The position numbers were made by a program, and so were the translations under genes. A DNA stretch of 64,000 nt, taken from Zonotrichia leucophrys gambelii. Lineage: Eukaryota; Chordata; Aves; Passeriformes; Passerellidae. This document shows positions 22,201 through 33,993 of the stretch, one piece after another (the stretch's first letter is position 1; each line of letters begins with the position of its first letter). The stretch lies in assembly GCF_028769735.1 (NCBI RefSeq), contig NC_088177.1, forward strand, positions 37,782,870 through 37,846,869, in the 5' to 3' direction. A model generated the notes under the pieces. The model saw only the letters and a list, made by a program, of their open reading frames with translations. It was not told where the DNA came from and searched no databases.

Positions 22201-24262
22201 TGGGATTCATGTGGTGGAACCAACATCTCAATACTGGAATTAAGAAGGTTCCTCTTGGGTGGGGCTGAGTTACTAAACTGAGGTTTTAAAATAGGTGAGG
22301 ATCCTCTTGGGAGTTTGTGCTTTGCTGTGGGGGTAGAAATCAAACCAGAAGAATTGAGGGAAAAGAAAAGGAGACTTCTGTTGTGGCAAAGTCAACCTTG
22401 TGAAGGAAATGCAGCTTCAGTGGTCTTGGTGCACGTTTTAAGAAGGCACAAGTGACACCATGAATATTTGAAGCTTTTGATCAGTGGTGCAGAAATGAAA
22501 GGAGCAGCAGATGCAAGTGTGATTAATTATTGACAAAAGCCATTTCTTGCATGTGTGGAGGTTGAGTTCACTGGAATTCCAGGCTGGGCAGTAATGCAAA
22601 CAAGGCCCCAGCTCATCAGCTTCATCCATGTGGTTCTGTTTATTATGCAAATCGCTTCCAATGAGTTTAATCAACTTGTGCTGATGGGGGGTGGCAGCTT
22701 CAGAGGGTTTTTGTGGGCTCTGCCTGCTCCACTTTGATGGATCCAATGGTTCATGTTGTAGCAATAACTTAGTTTTATTTAGGAAAATAATCCCCAAACC
22801 TTTGTCATATTATATCTGTGAGTGTTTGACCTTTTCACCTTGACTTCTAGGAATAAATCAGTTTTTCCTGAGATATTCCTAGAAGGAATTGGGCAGAGAC
22901 TGCTTCCATGTCCATCCCAATGGTGGCACACAAACCTCGCACTGCAGAATAGACCAGGTGCTGTTTTATGCCACATTCTGTGTTTGGCTGTGGTAATTCC
23001 TTCTGAACATGCCAGTGTAGAGCAATCTCATGGATCTCCTAACTGAAACAAATTGGTTTTATTTTTTTAAAGGGCACTGGGAGACCTTATGTAAATTAAC
23101 TGCAAATTTGGGATAATAGAAGTGGGAGATTTTAGTTAAAATCTAAATTGTTGGGTTGAGGTCAAGGTGTTTGGGTTTTTGTGTGAGGGGTTTTTTTGAT
23201 TGTTTGGGGTTTTTGGGGCTTTTTTTTGTTTGGTTTTGTTTGTTTCTTTAACAGGCATATTTTGGCAATAAAATGGAATTTCAACCATTCTCAAGTATTT
23301 TGGATGCTCAAAACCTGTGTGGGGGCAGGAACCCAGGGTTTTAGTAAAAAAGGGGAAGGTGGCTTTGTCAAGAACTCTAGCGCCTTGTCAAGTGAATTTT
23401 ATTTTATTTCTTGTATTGGTAATTGGGGCTAAAATGCACATAGTGCCCACATTGAGGGTCCTTGAGATCTGATGCAGTTTTGGAAGGTCCTGGTGTGGGA
23501 TTTTGGTGCATTTTGATGAAGGAAGAACCAAGTAGGAGGAATAAATTCAAGACCTTGGGCTGGATCATCCTTCCTTTCTGCAGCTGCCCACCTTGTGCTT
23601 TGTCTTTTTTGGCCTCTGTGCTTTTTGGGATTTCAGCTTTCATTGCCTCCCTGGTTTGTCCTTTTGGAAAGCACAGGTGTTCCAAAACAATATTTTAAAA
23701 GGTTTTTATTACAGAGAAAAGTGACAGGATTTGTGATGTTCTTGTTCCCCTTGTGCAGCTCCCCTTTGGCTTGGCAGGTTTCATTTTTGCAGATCTCCAA
23801 GTCAGCAGCAGTGGTTTGCTCACTCACCATTCTTTAATCTTCCATGGTGATAAAATCCAGCGGTTCTCTTGCATGGAAGCTTGTTGACATTTCTGGGGAG
23901 CTGTCCCAGTTTGTTTCACACACCTAGACCTCCACAAGTCAGGGATAAGAGGCTGATGGTTTTCCTTGACTCCTGAGAGTCTGGAGCTGAGCTGGAACCT
24001 CCTCATCCCCCTCAGCCCTGGCTGCTCCTTCCCAAACCCACAGCAAACCATGGGAGCTGATGTTTTCCTGTTAGGGCAATGATATTTTTCCCCCAGTACC
24101 CACTCCAAAGCTCCCATCCCATTGCTCCCTGTCTGGGCAAACATTCCTCCCCCAGGAAGGCAGGAGAACATCCCAGACCAGCTGTGCTCCCTGTGGAATG
24201 GCTCAATCATTCCCATTTCCCAAATGGAAACTGCTGCTGGTTCTGGCTGTGCTACAGAAAGG
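22201..24262. other. Intron sequence without recognisable genes
   Basis: Unique intron with T/G-rich low complexity near 23160-23250. No exon is supported. Confidence 0.5.
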
Positions 24263-24690
24263 TTTTCCTTTTCCTTTTCCCCTTTTCCTTTTCCCCTTTT
24301 CCTTTTCCCCTTTTCCTTTTCCCCTTTTCCTTTTCCCCTTTTCCTTTTCCCCTTTTCCTTTTCCCCTTTTCCTTTTCCCCTTTTCCTTTTCCCTTTTCCC
24401 TTTTTCCCTTTCCCCTTTTTCCCCTTCTCCCTTTCCCCTTTTTCCTTCCCTTTTTCCTTCCCCTTTTTCCCTTTCCCCTTTTTCCCTTTCCCCTTTTTCC
24501 CTTTCCCCTTTTTCCCTTTCCCCTTTTTCCCTTTCCCCTTTTTCCCTTTCCCCTTTTTTTCCCTTTTCCCCCTTTTCACCTTTCCCTTTCTTCCCCTTTC
24601 CCCTTTTTTCCCCTTTCCCCTTTTTCCCCTTTTTCCCCTTTTCCCCTTTTCCCCTTTTCCCCTTTTCCCCTTTTCCCCTTTCCCTTTTTT
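24263..24690. repeat. 428-bp polypyrimidine tract, (TTTTCC/TTTTCCCC)n
   Basis: Every base on the + strand from 24263 to 24577 and from 24579 to 24690 is C or T; the only purine is an A at 24578. The left part is regular TTTTCCTTTTCCCC. The middle is TTTTTCCCTTTCCCC, and the right is TTTTCCCC. Open frames on either strand read only SPFPF or GKGEKGK repeats and are artefacts. It lies about 1.9 kb upstream of the first visible AGAP1 exon. Confidence 0.98.
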
Positions 24691-25921
24691 GATCCAGGCC
24701 ATGGAACAGGAGCTGCATGAGCACAGGGTCTTCTCTTGCACCTGCAATGCCAAAGGTTAAACCCAATTTCACTCTGAGCTTTGCTTTTCCTTCCCCTGCC
24801 CGTGAGTGTGTGGGTGGCAGCTCATACCCGCACCAAAATGCTGATTATTTCCCTGTGTTCTCATACAGGGTTTATTCACAGCTGGAATACAAAGGGGTGT
24901 GTTAGGTAGAACTGGAGGAGGTTTCCTAATTCCTGGCTACGAGGTATTTTTGGGCTGTTGAGGCAAAAGCAATATATTTAATGGAGATAAAGTGGAAAAC
25001 ACAAGTTTGTGTTTCCTTGTGATTGTTTTTAGGTGGGTGCTGGGAGAGCTTGGATGGTTTCTGGAGTCACTGAGGGTCACAGCTGGAGTAGGAAATTGCC
25101 TCCAATTTCTTTTCTCTCCAGATGAAAAGAATCAAATGGAACAGCCTCCTCCTGCTGCTGATGGGTGCATTGGAGGGCAAGCAGTGGCTGGCAGGCCCTG
25201 AGAGGGTTGTTTAAAACCAGGCTGGTTTTAACCTTGCAGCTCCTGTCTCCTGTGGGCTCAGGGGCTGACTGGAGCACCAGGAACCTCAGTGCTGCTCCAC
25301 TTCTGTGGGCTTGGAGCTGATCTGCTCTGCAGGAGCGTCCTGTGCAGCACAGCCATTCTGCATGGCTCTGCAGGGCTTAAATCAGCACCCACACTGGCTT
25401 TGTAACACAAACATCCCTCTCGTTTGCTTACAGCTGACCAGGCCTTTATGGAAGGAACTAAATGATAAATGTTTTTAAATACAGAAAAATGGAGCCTTAT
25501 TTCTGTTCTTTGGTGTGGAATTGTCAGTGAGGCAGGAGCCAGGTGCAGCCCAAAGAGCTCAATTTCTGTGATAAACCTGCCTTTCTTCAAGGAATCAACC
25601 CCTGCCACAAGTAGTTTTTAATTAATTTCATAGTAAATGGCTCTGTGGTTTATTTCTGCCTAGATCATACTCCTGAAAAAATGGTGTGTTTGAGGAATAA
25701 AAAGAGATTTTCCCCTGCCTGAGCAGTCAGTTCCCACTGACTGTGGCTGCTGCAGCTGCTGACATGAAATGTGATGTGCAGCAGGAAATAACAGGTTTCA
25801 GAGCCAGCAGAGTTCCTGATTTACCTGGGGGGAGAAGTGACTGCAGCTGCAGTGGGGACACGACTGTGACAAACCCAGGGCTTTTGCTGTGGATGGGAAA
25901 TGGTTTAACCAGGTACAGTGA
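24691..25921. other. Intron sequence without recognisable genes
   Basis: Unique sequence between the pyrimidine tract and the minus-strand LTR. No exon is supported. Confidence 0.5.
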
Positions 25922-26291
25922 TGGTGTTCACAGGGGTTCTTGGATGAGGGAAGAGATGAGGATCTGACTCCATGTTTCAGAAGGCTTCATTTATTATTTT
26001 ATGGTAATATTACATTAAAACTATACTAAAAGAATACAAGAAAAGGTTTCATCTCAGAAGACTAGCTAAGCTAAGAAGGAATGATAACAAAGGCTCTGTC
26101 TTGGACTCTCCAAGCCAGCTGACTGTGATTGGCCATTAATTAGAAACAACCACATGAGACCAATCACAGATGCACCTGTTGCATTCCACAGCAGCAGATA
26201 ATCAATGTTTACATTTTGTTCCTGAGGCCTCTCAGCTTCTCAGGAGGAAAAATCCTAAGGCAATGATTTTTCATAAAAGATGTCTGTGACA
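25922..26291 (-). mobile_element. Solo LTR, copy 3, same family as the two near 3 kb
   Basis: The reverse complement starts TGTCACAGACATC and carries GAAAAATCATTGCC, GAGAAGCTGAGAGGCCTCAG, the CCAAT-type TGATTGGTCTCATGTGG, CCAATCACAGTCAGCTGG and AAATAATAAATGAAGCCTTC. These occur in the same order as in the LTRs at 2678 and 3859. The minus-strand polyadenylation signal opposes AGAP1 transcription. Flanking bases CAGTGA and CAGTGT suggest a decayed duplication, but the boundary is uncertain by 2 bp. Confidence 0.85.
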
Positions 26292-26568
26292 GTGTACACA
26301 CTGGGAGAGCCTTTGCTCTAACTGGAGTGAGTTTGAGCTCTGGGATGATGTGGGAGCACCTGCTGCTGGCAGCAGATCCGTGCAGAATGGGAATTTTTGG
26401 GATTTTTATACAATTTCCTTGGTTTTTGTCACGTTGGACTGTCAGCCTCTCAGGAATCAGACCTTTGGTCTCACATTCCTGAAGCTGTGGAATGAAATTG
26501 TGTGCAGCAGAGCATGAAATGTCAAAATGTCATTATCCTGATGTTGGGAATGTTCTCCTCTTCCACAG

Positions 26569-26627
26569 ATGCCTTTGTGAACAGCCAGGAATGGACCCTG
26601 AGCCGCTCTGTGCCCGAGCTGAAAGTG
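26569..26627 (+). CDS. AGAP1: AGAP1 coding exon (end of N-terminal segment, entry to GTPase-like domain)
   Basis: A 59-bp internal exon bounded by TTCCACAG at the acceptor and GTGAGT at the donor. It enters in phase 1: its first two bases, AT, complete a split Asp codon. It leaves in phase 0. It encodes D-AFVNSQEWTLSRSVPELKV, which matches the conserved AGAP segment directly before the GTPase-like domain. AGAP1 has Ala after the Asp, as here; AGAP3 as I recall it has Ser. AGAP1 is an Arf GTPase-activating protein that acts on endosomal and Golgi membranes and binds AP-3. No upstream coding exon is visible in 1-26568, so the preceding exon with the start codon should lie outside the window. 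The next exon follows after a 4,082-bp intron. Confidence 0.96.
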
Positions 26628-26774
26628 GTGAGTTTGTGTTTGCTCCTGCCTGGGCCATGCTGGGAATGTCACACACCACTGGGGACCTCTCAGGCTTCAC
26701 TCCAGCTGCTGCTGGGGCAAAATGTAAAAATCAGTTTAATAAGTAAAGGATTTTTCCTGTAAATATCTATTATA

Positions 26775-26895
26775 GACTCAGAAGGGTTGGGATTGGGAGG
26801 GACCTCAAAGCTTGTCCCATTCCAGGGACACCTCCCACTATCCCAGGCTGCTCCAAGCCCCCTCCAGCCTGACCCTGAACACTTCTAGGGCTGAG
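26775..26895 (-). mobile_element. CR1 LINE 3' fragment
   Basis: TGGGAGGGACCTCAAAGCTT, GGGACACCTCCCACTATCCC and AGCCTGACCCTGAACACTTC, antisense CR1. Confidence 0.85.
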
Positions 26896-28254
26896 GTTAC
26901 CTTTATCTATATTCAATATTCATTTTACTCATTTATTCAGAGATCTCTCAGTGTTTTATTACTGCTGGAATTTGTTCTGCTCCATGAACCAGCTTTCAGG
27001 GGGGATCCTCTCAACAGGGAAGTCTTAGGAGGGCAATGGAAGTTAGCAGCTGACATGTAAAGCTCATTTCATCTCTCCATTATAAGTTTCCATGATTGCA
27101 AGGAGCAAATGTCTGTTCTCCCTCTCTTTAAAGAATTTAAAGCTTTTCCCAAAATCTGAGTTGACAGTAGTGTTTTGTGGAGGTGAGAGAATCTGCAAGG
27201 CCACACTTAGCTGGGTAAATTCACTTTTATTAAAGGCATTTTAATGGCAGCAGCATCCTCACAACTGCACTGCTGTGGCTGCTTTGAAAGGTGAGTGCAG
27301 GAAAAACCTGGCAGTCAGTGGATGTGATTCCCTAATTCAGGAAGGGTCTCCAGGTTTTGTTAAACAAATGGTGTCATTTGGAAGGCCCAAAATACAGTGA
27401 AAAACTAGGAATTCAGGACTGGGAGTAGCTGGCTTCTCCTGGGTTTCCTTGCCCATGCCTTCCCTCCTTTGAGCCCTGCTAATTCCCAGCAGCCCCCAGG
27501 AAAACTGGGAATTGCAGGTGAGAGCAGAGCTGCAGGCACTCCCTGCTGGGGTTCAGGACACAAACCATTGCTGGTGGTCTCAGGGTACATTTGCCTCTTG
27601 TGCCAGCCTGGCTGCACCATGTGAGAGTTCCCGTGGGTGTCCTGCCCCTGACCTGGCTGAGCAGGGCTGGGACATTCCAGATTTCAGCTGTGTGGCTGCT
27701 GCAGAGAATGGATTTGCAGTGGTCAGCGTGCCACGGGAGCTGCCCAAGGGGAAAAGCACAACTGCTGCTGTTACAAAAATAATAATTTGATGATAGCCCT
27801 GCAAGTGATGGCAGCCAGCAGCACCAGCTTGTGCTGTGAGCTTGTGCTCCAAGAGGAAGGGTAAATCAGGAAGCCCAGCTGAAATCTGCTCTGCCTTTGC
27901 TGCACATCTGCCCCTGGGGAGGGCTCGGGGCTGTGAGTGCCCCCTGCCATCCCCTCACTTCTGCCTCATCCTGGGTGCTCCAGGGGCTGAGGAACACCAG
28001 GACCATGGCGAAGGGAGAGGTTGTCCCCCTGTACAGGCTGGGAGGTCCTTCATGGGATTATTGTTGTTATTTATCTTTGATTTATTTCTAGAGCCGCTGT
28101 GTTGTACCCTTTTGTTTAAAGGGAACAGAAACTGGCTCTGGGAGAGCAGAGAGCCCCCAGGGCTGCAATAAAGGAAGGAGGTGTCTCTCAGTGTGCCTCT
28201 GAGGAAAGAACAGCAGTCTTTGCCTCTTTCTTTAGCTTGGTTTCCTTCCAGTGC

Positions 28255-28395
28255 TCTGAAGGACATTCAAGGCCACCTTGGAGGGGTTTGGAGCACTCTG
28301 GGATAGAGGGAGATGTCCCTGCCCATGGCAGGGGGAGGGATGGGATGGGCTTGGAGGTCCCTTCCAGCCCAGACCAGTCTGGGATTCTGTAACTG
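28255..28395 (+). mobile_element. CR1 LINE 3' fragment
   Basis: GACATTCAAGGCCACCTTGG, GATGTCCCTGCCCATGGCAG, GGTCCCTTCCAGCCCAGACC and CTGGGATTCTGTAA, the complete sense CR1 3' terminus. Confidence 0.9.
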
Positions 28396-30179
28396 GTTCC
28401 TGCTGATCCAGTACTTGGGTTTTACTTACGAATTTTGATGCTTTTATTGTGGCCAAGAGCTTGGTGAGACCTCTGCCTTTGGTGTTCCTGGGTTCTGTTT
28501 GTCCAAATATTAAATGAGGATGTGTTAGGCAGGATAAACATGGGAGACTGTTGAATAAAATCACCAAATTTCTTGCAAAAATATCTGCCAAGTGCAGTCA
28601 GGCTCCTCTCCTGGACAGCTTTAAAATGCCAAGTGCCATCAGTACAGTTTCTGATTTTCCCCACCAGGCTTTAGGAGGTGTGGGCAAAGTGGCTGGGGTT
28701 TGTTTTACAGCATGTCTGGCACATGGAAATAAATGATTCAGTGTTGCACAAGTCACAACTGAAAAGAGCAGTGAGCTGGAGCTGAATTTTCTCCTCCCTG
28801 AGCTGGGTTAGGGTGGTATTTTTGTTCCCTAACATGCTTGTCATAACTTGGTGCATTTCAGACATATCCATAAATAAATGGGGATGACTGGGATTGTTTG
28901 TGTGTAAAGCAGGGAGAGAGGAATATGACTGCTGTGAAAACAGGCTGGCATTTTTGTCATGCTGTGGGGGATCAGCCTTAAAGCAAATATTAATGCTGAC
29001 AAACAGAGAAACCGTATCAGAAGTCAGATTTTTTTTTTCCAGTGTGGAATTTATTGCTCCTACTTTGTAGCACTGTGTCAGAGAACCTGAAGTGCTGTCA
29101 AATGGTGTGACCTGGTGTGACCTTTGGGATATTAAAAACAATTAAAATATAAAATTGTGTTCTTGAACCTTGATGTCTTTTAAATTTTGAGGGTCTCTGG
29201 ATAGAACAAGACATCCCAGCCATGGGATGGTGCCTCTGACTGGACCCCCAGGTTGATGCTGTTCTGTTCTCTCTAGCAGTTGCAGTTTTGGCACGAGTGT
29301 ACTAGAAAATCAAATTAATTTCCATCTAATCACTTTAAGTGAAAGTTTCACTGGAAAATTGTTGTTTTGCCACTTGTGTAGACCATGAAAAATCCAGTTC
29401 AGCTTTCACACACTAAAATAACTGTTTTTCAGTGGTGAATCCTGACTGGCGGGGATTTGTACATTGTTGTAGGCAAAATAAAGAAAAAAGGAAGGAGCTT
29501 CTCCTGGGGAAGCTTTGTGTGGAAGGGGAGCTGGTGTCGCTTTGGGGACGAGAGGAGGTGCCGGGGCCAAGCTGTTTGCTCACCCTCAGCTCTCAGTGGG
29601 TCTGTGGTGTGAGTGGGAGTAGACAGATGTGCTGCAGCCCATGGGCATGGAATGGAGGGAAAAGGCATTAATGGGAGAGCTTGCTGCGTGTCCTGGGGTG
29701 AGGGACACGTGCTGGAGATGTCATTTTCTCCCCGTGACTCATCCCAGCATCCCTCCCTCCCTCCCTCCCTGCCCTGCTGCCCACGCTGTGGGAGCAGCCC
29801 CAGGCTGGGGGAATTGGGGTGCCAGCACACCTGGCTGGGTCCCACCAGGCCAGTTCTGCTCAGGAGGGTGCTGTCCTGCCAGCTGGGGCTGAGAAGATGG
29901 GGCACACAATGTGCAGCTCGTGGCTGCTGCCTCGGGCCCTTTGGCAATCCAGGCACATCAGCAGAGTTCATCTGCTCTCCAGGGACCTTCTGTTCTGAAC
30001 CTCTGGTGAGGGTCAAGTAAACAGCAGAGAGCAGAGCAGGCTGGGCTTGTTTCAGAGGGGGGGAGAAGCTTCCATCACCTCCCTCCCCCAAGAAGGGAGC
30101 CTTTAAAGGCACGAGCCCCAAATCTCCTCCAGCCCTTGGGCTTTGAGCACCTCCAGGAGAAAACTCGGTGGGGTTGGGC

Positions 30180-30319
30180 TGAATTGTTTCCCTGGGAGGG
30201 TGGGGAGGCCCTGGCACAGGTGGCCCATCCCTGGCAGTGTCCAAGGCCAGGCTGGGCAGGGCTTGGAGCACCCTGGGGTGGTGGAACAAGATGATCTCTG
30301 ATGTCCCCCCACCCCAAAC
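30180..30319 (+). mobile_element. CR1 LINE 3' fragment abutting the NUMT
   Basis: TCCCTGGCAGTGTCCAAGGC, CAGGGCTTGGAGCACCCTGG and a final CACCCCAAACCAC, sense CR1. The expected terminal ATTCTGTGATT is replaced by mitochondrial-type sequence. Confidence 0.85.
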
Positions 30320-30565
30320 CACTGCAGTTCATAACCTCCCCCTCATTAAACCCCACACTCCTAACCATCCTAGCTATCTTCTCAGCGGCCCTAGGAGGAT
30401 GAATAGGACTCAACCAAACACAAACTGAAAAATCCTAGCTTTTTCTTCCATCTCCCACCTAGGCTGAATAGCAATCATTATTATCTACAACCCTAAACTT
30501 ACCCTGCTCAACTTCTGCCTATACACTGTAATAAATGCAACTGGCTTCCTCACACTAAACACAAA
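30320..30565 (+). pseudogene. Nuclear mitochondrial insertion (NUMT): internal piece of ND2
   Basis: With the vertebrate mitochondrial code, the + strand reads SLNPTLLTILAIFSAALGG, then W-M-GLNQTQT. After a lost base near 30426 it reads [29 protein letters not shown] and so on to FLTLN. This is an internal stretch of NADH dehydrogenase subunit 2. The two Trp codons are TGA (30400-30402 and 30465-30467), each followed by ATA for Met, so the piece is meaningful only in the mitochondrial code. The single-base deletion, and changes such as NFC and NATG where I expect NFY and TATV, show that it is a dead nuclear copy. Codon bias (C and A at third positions, almost no G) matches the light-strand sense of bird mtDNA. 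It ends about 145 bp before the AGAP1 exon at 30710. Confidence 0.93.
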
Positions 30566-30709
30566 GTTTATTTATCTCTGGGCACATTTTGCTCTGTGTC
30601 TGTTGCTTGGGGTGTTATTCCACGTGAAGATTTTGCCAGAAGACCCAGCTTTCTGCAGGGATGGCTTGCAGCTGAGCTCTTTGTTGCTTCCTTCCCGTGT
30701 TGCATGCAG

Positions 30710-30797
30710 GGGATCGTGGGGAACCTGGCGAGCGGGAAGTCGGCGCTGGTGCACCGCTACCTGACCGGCACCTATGTCCAGGAGGAGTCACCCGAAG
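30710..30797 (+). CDS. AGAP1: AGAP1 coding exon (P-loop of the GTPase-like domain)
   Basis: An 88-bp exon between acceptor TGCATGCAG and donor GTAGGT. It enters in phase 0 and leaves in phase 1 (29 codons plus one base). It begins [20 protein letters not shown] and continues [17 protein letters not shown] fits the P-loop GxxxxGK[ST], with Lys and Ser placed to contact the phosphates of bound nucleotide. AGAP GTPase-like domains bind GTP weakly and are thought to regulate the ArfGAP activity in cis. The Ala in LASGKS agrees with AGAP1; AGAP3 as I recall has Ser. The exon is CpG-rich compared with its intron, as expected of coding sequence. The next exon is 14.25 kb away. Confidence 0.97.
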
Positions 30798-32491
30798 GTA
30801 GGTCCATCCACAGCTCCCAGCCTGCTTTCCCCCCACAAACCACATCCTTGCTCATTTTTGATCATGCAGAAATGATTAAAAAAAAAAAATCCCACGTGCT
30901 ATTCAAAATGCATGGGGATTTTTGCTTTAACATTCTCCAGAGCGGGCTAAGTATGCACAATAAAATTGTGGATTTTCCATCCTTTAAATACTTTGCTTTG
31001 CATCCTTAAATACTTTGGCCCCCAGTGAGTGTCCATGTGGGAATTAGTCCTGATGGAGAGGAGTTGGCTGCTCTCAGTAGTGCTGCTGATTTCACTTGGG
31101 CTGTTGAAAGCCTCAGTTATTGTCTGTAGTGGTGGGTTTCTTGTTAGGAGAATAAAAATCTTCACCTAAAAATGTGTAACTTACTTATTGTTTAATATAT
31201 TAAATATTTGTAGTTTTCAAAAAATGTTTTTATGGCATAGAAAATTAATTTGTACGCTGTAGTGTTTAACATTAATCCCAGTTTATAGCTTGAAATCAAA
31301 AATTATCACAGTACCGTATCAAGGTTTATCTTACAGTAAATACTTTTTTGATTATTTTTCTTTATCTGTTCTCCTTATGAACTTTTAAATCCAACTCTGA
31401 GACACTGAATTTCTGGTTCCTTCTTTCCCTTACTGGCTGTTCCCTTCTTTGCAGATATGGATGCAGGTAACTATACATTGTCTTCATGGCAGCTCTGGTT
31501 TGGAAGGGCCAGATGGTGGTTTCTGTACTAGAGCGTTTTCCCCCCTTGTTTTGTGTATCATTTTGAGTTGTTCCCTTTTGATTTCAAGTCTTTAGTGCAT
31601 CTCACTGTTGTTGTCTCTTGCTGTAGTTGTCTCTTCAGCAGTAGTTTGTAGTTTCATGCATCTCTGATAACATTTGTTTCTAATTAACTCTTACCACAGG
31701 AAGCTGGTTCAGCTTGGTAGTTGACATTTTAACAGCCTGGGATTGCAGTTAAAATGGGAGGAGAGGGGAAGGGAGGGATGGACAAGGAATTTTCCTGTGG
31801 AATTGCACTGACACTGAGCTCCTGCAGTTTGTAAGTTTGCCCTGCATGCTTTTGCTGGTTGGTAGCTAGGGCTGACAGTAATAATGGATGGTAGCAATTG
31901 AGGCTGTGCACAGAAGTGTGTGTGGATCCTCTTGTGGCTGCTGATAGTGAGAAATGCTGACAGAGGCTGCAGAGGCACTGAGTGCAGCAAATCTTCAGCA
32001 AAAATCACTGTCTTGACAGATCTCTTCCTCCACTTCATGAACAGAGGATATTTGGTTTTGGTTTTGGGCTTTTTTTTTTCCCTTGGAAGATTCAAATCTC
32101 CTGACTGTTGACAGGGCTAGCCCTCCTCTCCTCCTGAAGGATGAATATTTTAGGTGATATTCCTTGGGAGTGTTGCCATCTGTCCTCTTTGTCTTGAAGG
32201 ATTTTTATTTACAGTGCTGGAGTGACGTTGGGACTGTTTTTCCTGCAAGGATTAGATGACAAAAGCTGTGTCAAATCATTTCTGTGCACATAAGTGTGCC
32301 TGACAAGCCTCACTAATGACACTGTTGCATTTCATTAACAGGAGGAAAACTGGAATAATTAAGAGCTCTGATTTGCCTTGTGAGGGATCAGGTCAAGGTT
32401 TCCAATCAAGTCAGCATGAAAGGAAATTCAACCCACATAAATTACCCTCAGTAAACATCTGCAGGGAGGATTTGTGTTTTACCTCTCTGTC

Positions 32492-32635
32492 AGAGAATCA
32501 CAGGAGCACAGAGAGGTTTGGGTTGGAATGGCCTTTGAAATTCACTCTGTTCCACCCCTGCCATGGGCAGGGACATTTCCACTATCCCAGGGTGCTCCAA
32601 GGCCCCTCCAACCTGGTCCTGAGCACTTTTAGGTC
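32492..32635 (-). mobile_element. CR1 LINE 3' fragment
   Basis: AGAGAATCACAGGAGCACAG, GGTTTGGGTTGGAATGGCCT, CCTGCCATGGGCAGGGACAT and CTGGTCCTGAGCACTTTTAG, antisense CR1. Confidence 0.87.
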
Positions 32636-33434
32636 CTTCAGACAAGTCCCTGGAAAACCCTTCATGCTGGAGACCCTTGTGGATCCTCCCCTCTCTCCTT
32701 TCCTGAGGGACTATAAATGTGTCAGGCTGTTAAATTGGATAAAGAAGAGGATGCATGTCGGATGTGAAGGTGTCAGCTGCTTGATCAGTTAAGGAAAACC
32801 TGAGTTGACTGGCTTGGAATGGCTTCCTAACAGCTAAATTTAACAGGCATCATAAAATCAGTGCCTAATGGGCGAGGTGATGGATATTTGCTTCATGTGC
32901 AAGTGGTGATTAGGGCCAGGGGCTGCTATTTCTGCTCTCCTCTGCCTCTAAATGGCTGCAATTACCAGGAAACCTGCCCTGCATCCACATCTCCTGCAGG
33001 CCTTGAGGGCTGCAGCATGGCAGGAAATGAATTTGAGCCATGTAAAGGTGGTTTCAGGTTTCCTTCAGCTCTCCCAGGGAGAGATTTCCCTGCGCCCATC
33101 GCCACCTCCCCGGCAGGAGGAGGAACCTGCACCTCGCCCTGCTCTTCTCCCTCACTGCCTGCCCCAGTTTTCATTTCTGCGCAGAACTTTTCAGTGCCTC
33201 CTGTGTTTGCAACTTGCAAACCTTTGTTTTCTCAAAGAGTAAGTTTTTATTAGGAAGAAAAAGAGCCTTGAGAGTTTTCCTTTGCATATTTAACACGCAC
33301 TCAGCTGTGCTGCTGAGTGACACGTTTTAAATCAGATGTAAGAAAAGCAGCAATGTGTTACCCTGCTGTCAGGGGGGAATTTCAGTACTCCGGGACTTTT
33401 CAGGTTTTTTTCTGTGATGATACAAGAAGGAAAT

Positions 33435-33993
33435 TGTTATAGATACATATTTTAATACTGGCTTTTTGCAAATGTTAAAATGGATTCTATATGTGTGATG
33501 TTAAAGTAACTTTGTTATGAAGATTTAGTTTTTATTTCTGTTGTTAATTAAGCTTAGCCATAGTAGTGAAATAGCTGATATAAGTATGAATACCTACTTA
33601 GATAACATCTAATAAACATATAAAGAAGACACCCACTACAAATATGCCAAGTATCAACACTCAATGTCTGAAGGCAGTGTAGACCCAAGCCCAAAAACTG
33701 GAGGTGATAAGAACAAGACTAAAGAGACTTTTTAAGACTGAAACCATAACCAAAGAATACTCATACTCTAAAAAAAGACCCAAAAAGAAGATTTACTAAA
33801 CAGTTCTTAGGACATGTGAATGTATTTAAGGAAAAGTTTACTATGCAAAGGACCCTGTGAATATACAACAAGCTGATATAAAAGAAAAAGTATTTAAAGA
33901 GTATCCCCAAAGATAACAGTGGGCTCTTAGCTGTAATAACCTTTACTCTATAATCCTTATCTCCTATTATCCTTTTTAAATTTTCACCAGAGA
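33435..33993 (+). mobile_element. Possible solo LTR, ~559 bp
   Basis: An AT-rich block starts TGTTATAGATACAT and is flanked by the direct repeat GGAAAT (33429-33434 and 33994-33999; AGGAAAT if one base longer). A TATA-box-like TATAAAAG lies at about 33887, some 105 bp from the right end, which would put the promoter in the + direction. The right end does not close with the usual CA, so the exact boundary and the family remain open. Confidence 0.5.

Larger units (their letters stand above)
26628..30709 (+). other. AGAP1: AGAP1 intron, 4,082 bp, phase 0
   Basis: The donor is GTGAGT and the acceptor is TGCATGCAG. It contains CR1 fragments at 26775, 28255 and 30180, a (CCCT)n run near 29750-29768 and the ND2 NUMT close to the 3' end. 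The rest is unique. The 297-codon minus-strand frame at 29429-30322 overlaps CR1 and has no family resemblance. Confidence 0.9.

Noticed and set aside
24079..24772. Phe/Pro-rich and Lys/Glu/Gly-rich open frames
   Set aside because: They are translations of the polypyrimidine tract in several frames and on both strands, with no independent evidence of coding.
29429..30322. 297-codon minus-strand open frame
   Set aside because: It starts inside a CR1 and continues into GC-rich intron. The protein is low in structure and Pro/Ser/Gly-rich, with no recognisable domain.
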